DNA of 64,000 nucleotides from Motiliproteus sp. MSK22-1 (GTDB taxonomy: Bacteria > Pseudomonadota > Gammaproteobacteria > Pseudomonadales > Balneatricaceae). Position 1 is the stretch's first letter. Every line of letters begins with the position of its first letter. The position numbers and the translations under genes are program-made. Positions 62,718 to 64,000 of this stretch are shown here, in pieces. The notes under the pieces were generated by a model, which worked only from the letters and a program-made list of their open reading frames with translations, made no database searches and was not told the origin of the DNA. Where the stretch lies: NCBI RefSeq assembly GCF_001968815.1, contig NZ_MIEQ01000070.1, positions 1 through 64,000 of the forward strand, given 5' to 3'.

Positions 62718-63214
62718 CCTTATTCCAAAACTAGGATCTATCGGTGAACAAGGCTGAAGTTACAGCTGTAGCCATTCTACTAGAAGAAAAAGTTTAATTA
62801 AAATAAGTCTTTAAATGCTTTTTGTCAAAAGTGGGCGGTGAATAAAATACTTGATATTTGGCTGATCTCCACATATGTTCTCCTTAGCTTTTGTAGGTAC
62901 TCAATTGAGGCTCCGATAGATCTGCTTTCAGAATGGTCATTCTAACAAGCAGAGCAGTATTGATTCCTGTAGTACTCACGTGGGTGATACCAGGCACTAC
63001 TCGGACCTTAAATATCAGCCATATTTTTAATGGCGATAGATTGAATGCCGATAATCATTCGAGTACTTCCAGGCGGTTAGTTGTGTACTTTTAGATGGTT
63101 AGTTGTGTGCCTTTAGGCGGTTGCTTGTGTACTTCTGGAGAAGCCCTTGTGTGCTTCTGGATAGTCATGCAGGTTAGATAGAAAAATTGTGAGTCGTCCT
63201 GTTACCGGGGAGTT
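62718..63214. other. Long gap after the nor operon
   Basis: About 500 bp with no gene. The right half contains the 22-bp tandem repeat array at 63053-63162, followed by the promoter region of the next gene. Confidence 0.5.
63053..63162. repeat. 22-bp tandem repeat array
   Basis: Four clear units start at 63075, 63097, 63119 and 63141, with a core TTGTGTACTTTTAG/TTGTGTGCCTTTAG, and a fainter one at 63053. The array ends 52 bp before the methyltransferase-family gene. Unit length and position recall the 21-bp array at 22576. Confidence 0.75.
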
Positions 63215-63688
63215 ATGGATAAAAATAAGGATAAGCGCGGAGCCGCGGTAAAGTTTCCTCCACCTCTTGTTTTCTTGGTTTTTATAGCCATGGCATATGG
63301 GTTGCACCGTGTTGTTCCTTTCGCTATCGGATTTTCTCCGGGCTTTAACTACAGCGGCTTGGCTGCTGTTATATTGGGTCTCGCTATTATTCTTTTGGCT
63401 GGATTGTCGCTTAAGCGTGCTTCAACAAGTATTGAGCCCTGGAAGCCAACGACACAGATAGTCTCATCAGGTGTTTTTGCTTATTCGCGTAATCCTATTT
63501 ATATTGCTTTCAGCCTTATTTCTATTGGAATCGGAGTTTTTCTGGATAGCTTCTGGGTTGTCATTAGCTGTGTTCCCTCATCAGTAGCCGTTTATTACCT
63601 GGCGATCAGGAAAGAAGAACGGTATTTGGAAAAAAAATTTGGAGAGGAATACTTAGCTTATAAGCGCAAGGTCAGACGCTGGTTATAA
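63215..63688 (+). CDS. Isoprenylcysteine/phospholipid methyltransferase-family membrane protein
   Basis: A 157-residue protein with four helices and the C-terminal pattern of this methyltransferase superfamily: SSGVFAYSRNPIYIAFSL, then EERYLEKKFGEEYLAYKRKVRRWL (quoted in part), which holds the SAM-binding residues. Bacterial members methylate lipids or unknown small molecules. It stands alone between the nor operon and the next gene. The ATG has a GGGG-containing ribosome site. Confidence 0.85.
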   Translation: MDKNKDKRGAAVKFPPPLVFLVFIAMAYGLHRVVPFAIGFSPGFNYSGLAAVILGLAIILLAGLSLKRASTSIEPWKPTTQIVSSGVFAYSRNPIYIAFSLISIGIGVFLDSFWVVISCVPSSVAVYYLAIRKEERYLEKKFGEEYLAYKRKVRRWL

Positions 63689-63892
63689 GGATTCTGTGAT
63701 CTCCCCGGAAAGTAGAGATATTTTCCGATATTTCATAGACTTATAGCTTGAGATTTACAGCTGTTTATTCAAACAATCGGATGGTTGCAGATGTGTAAGA
63801 ATGCTTGGGGTGGCATTGGACAATCCCTAATACCCTTGAGTAAAGAGTAATAATAATTAACTTAATGATAAAAATGATCTAAGGAACAGAAT

Positions 63893-64000
63893 ATGCCAAC
63901 AAAGGATAAATCGACCCAGATCAGAAGATCTCTTTCTCCGACTTACTGCCAGCGGGACTTTGATGAAGAGATTCCCACTCACAAAATTCCAGATGTTTCC
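63893..64000 (+). CDS. Start of an unidentified gene (partial)
   Basis: The last 108 bases encode 36 residues beginning MPTKDKSTQIRRSLSPTYCQ and continuing with an EIPTHKIPDVS stretch; the gene runs off the window. AAGGA lies eight bases before the ATG. The pattern xxPxxKIPD faintly recalls the N-terminus of glutamate decarboxylases, but too little is present to assign it. Confidence 0.4.
   Translation, partial: MPTKDKSTQIRRSLSPTYCQRDFDEEIPTHKIPDVS

Noticed and set aside
63053-63162. Possible CRISPR array
   Set aside because: The 22-bp units abut directly, without spacers.

Overview
The window looks like chromosomal DNA of a marine-type gammaproteobacterium. The evidence is the gammaproteobacterial character of the proteins (NorR with norCBDQEF, a NosP/NahK pair like that of Pseudomonas, a HypT-like LysR, YaeR/GloA2), strong Shine-Dalgarno sites, moderate GC content and many short operons. 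An Oceanospirillales-like host is my best guess; the genus cannot be fixed from sequence alone. I saw no rRNA, tRNA, transposase, prophage or CRISPR array.

Left part (1-6100): myo-inositol uptake and catabolism. An ABC transporter ATPase (cut by the window edge) and permease face left. The periplasmic binding protein, an RpiR-type regulator (iolR), iolB and iolG face right. Two GGAA-N6-TTCC palindromes mark the likely IolR operators. The other iol genes (C, D, E, A) are not in the window.

Middle left (6100-9100): an orphan periplasmic binding protein, and a LysR regulator divergent from an exported metallo-beta-lactamase-fold hydrolase.

Centre (9289-29766): a roughly 20-kb catabolic cluster for an unidentified carbohydrate or cyclitol-like compound. 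It holds a GloA2-like VOC protein, a Dabb protein, an anhydrofructose-reductase-like Gfo/Idh dehydrogenase, a CoA-transferase, an enoyl-CoA hydratase, an aldehyde dehydrogenase and a CUT1-type ABC transporter. It continues with two GMC flavoproteins around an SDR, a LacI regulator, a DUF993 (dihydrodipicolinate-synthase-like) protein, glycerate kinase and pyruvate kinase. Six copies of a LacI-type operator (consensus TTRGAACGTTMYAA) lie next to every transcription unit and at the lacI promoter, so this appears to be one local regulon. Its substrate and chemistry look undescribed and are the best novelty candidate here.

Middle right (29767-45200): small or poorly characterised genes (GNAT, lipoprotein, DUF4124, DMT exporter with no canonical start, small membrane protein, universal stress protein, SemiSWEET). 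They are followed by an amino-acid-oriented block: Asp/Glu racemase divergent from a coupled LysR - periplasmic-sensor histidine kinase - sigma-54 response regulator operon, then a PAS/zinc protein, aspartase (aspA) and a dicarboxylate/amino-acid symporter. A 40-bp direct repeat brackets a small unknown gene inside this block.

Right part (45200-64000): chemotaxis and nitric oxide. A Cache-domain chemoreceptor is followed by nosP-nahK, a convergent NarL-type regulator, HxlR with a glutathione S-transferase, an orphan binding protein, a LysE remnant, then norR divergent from norCBDQEF. norCBDQEF has a visible NorR-type inverted repeat, a sigma-54 promoter and a previously unannotated 21-codon leader ORF. 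A methyltransferase-family membrane protein and the start of another gene close the window. Short 15-22 bp tandem duplications near gene ends recur through the whole region.
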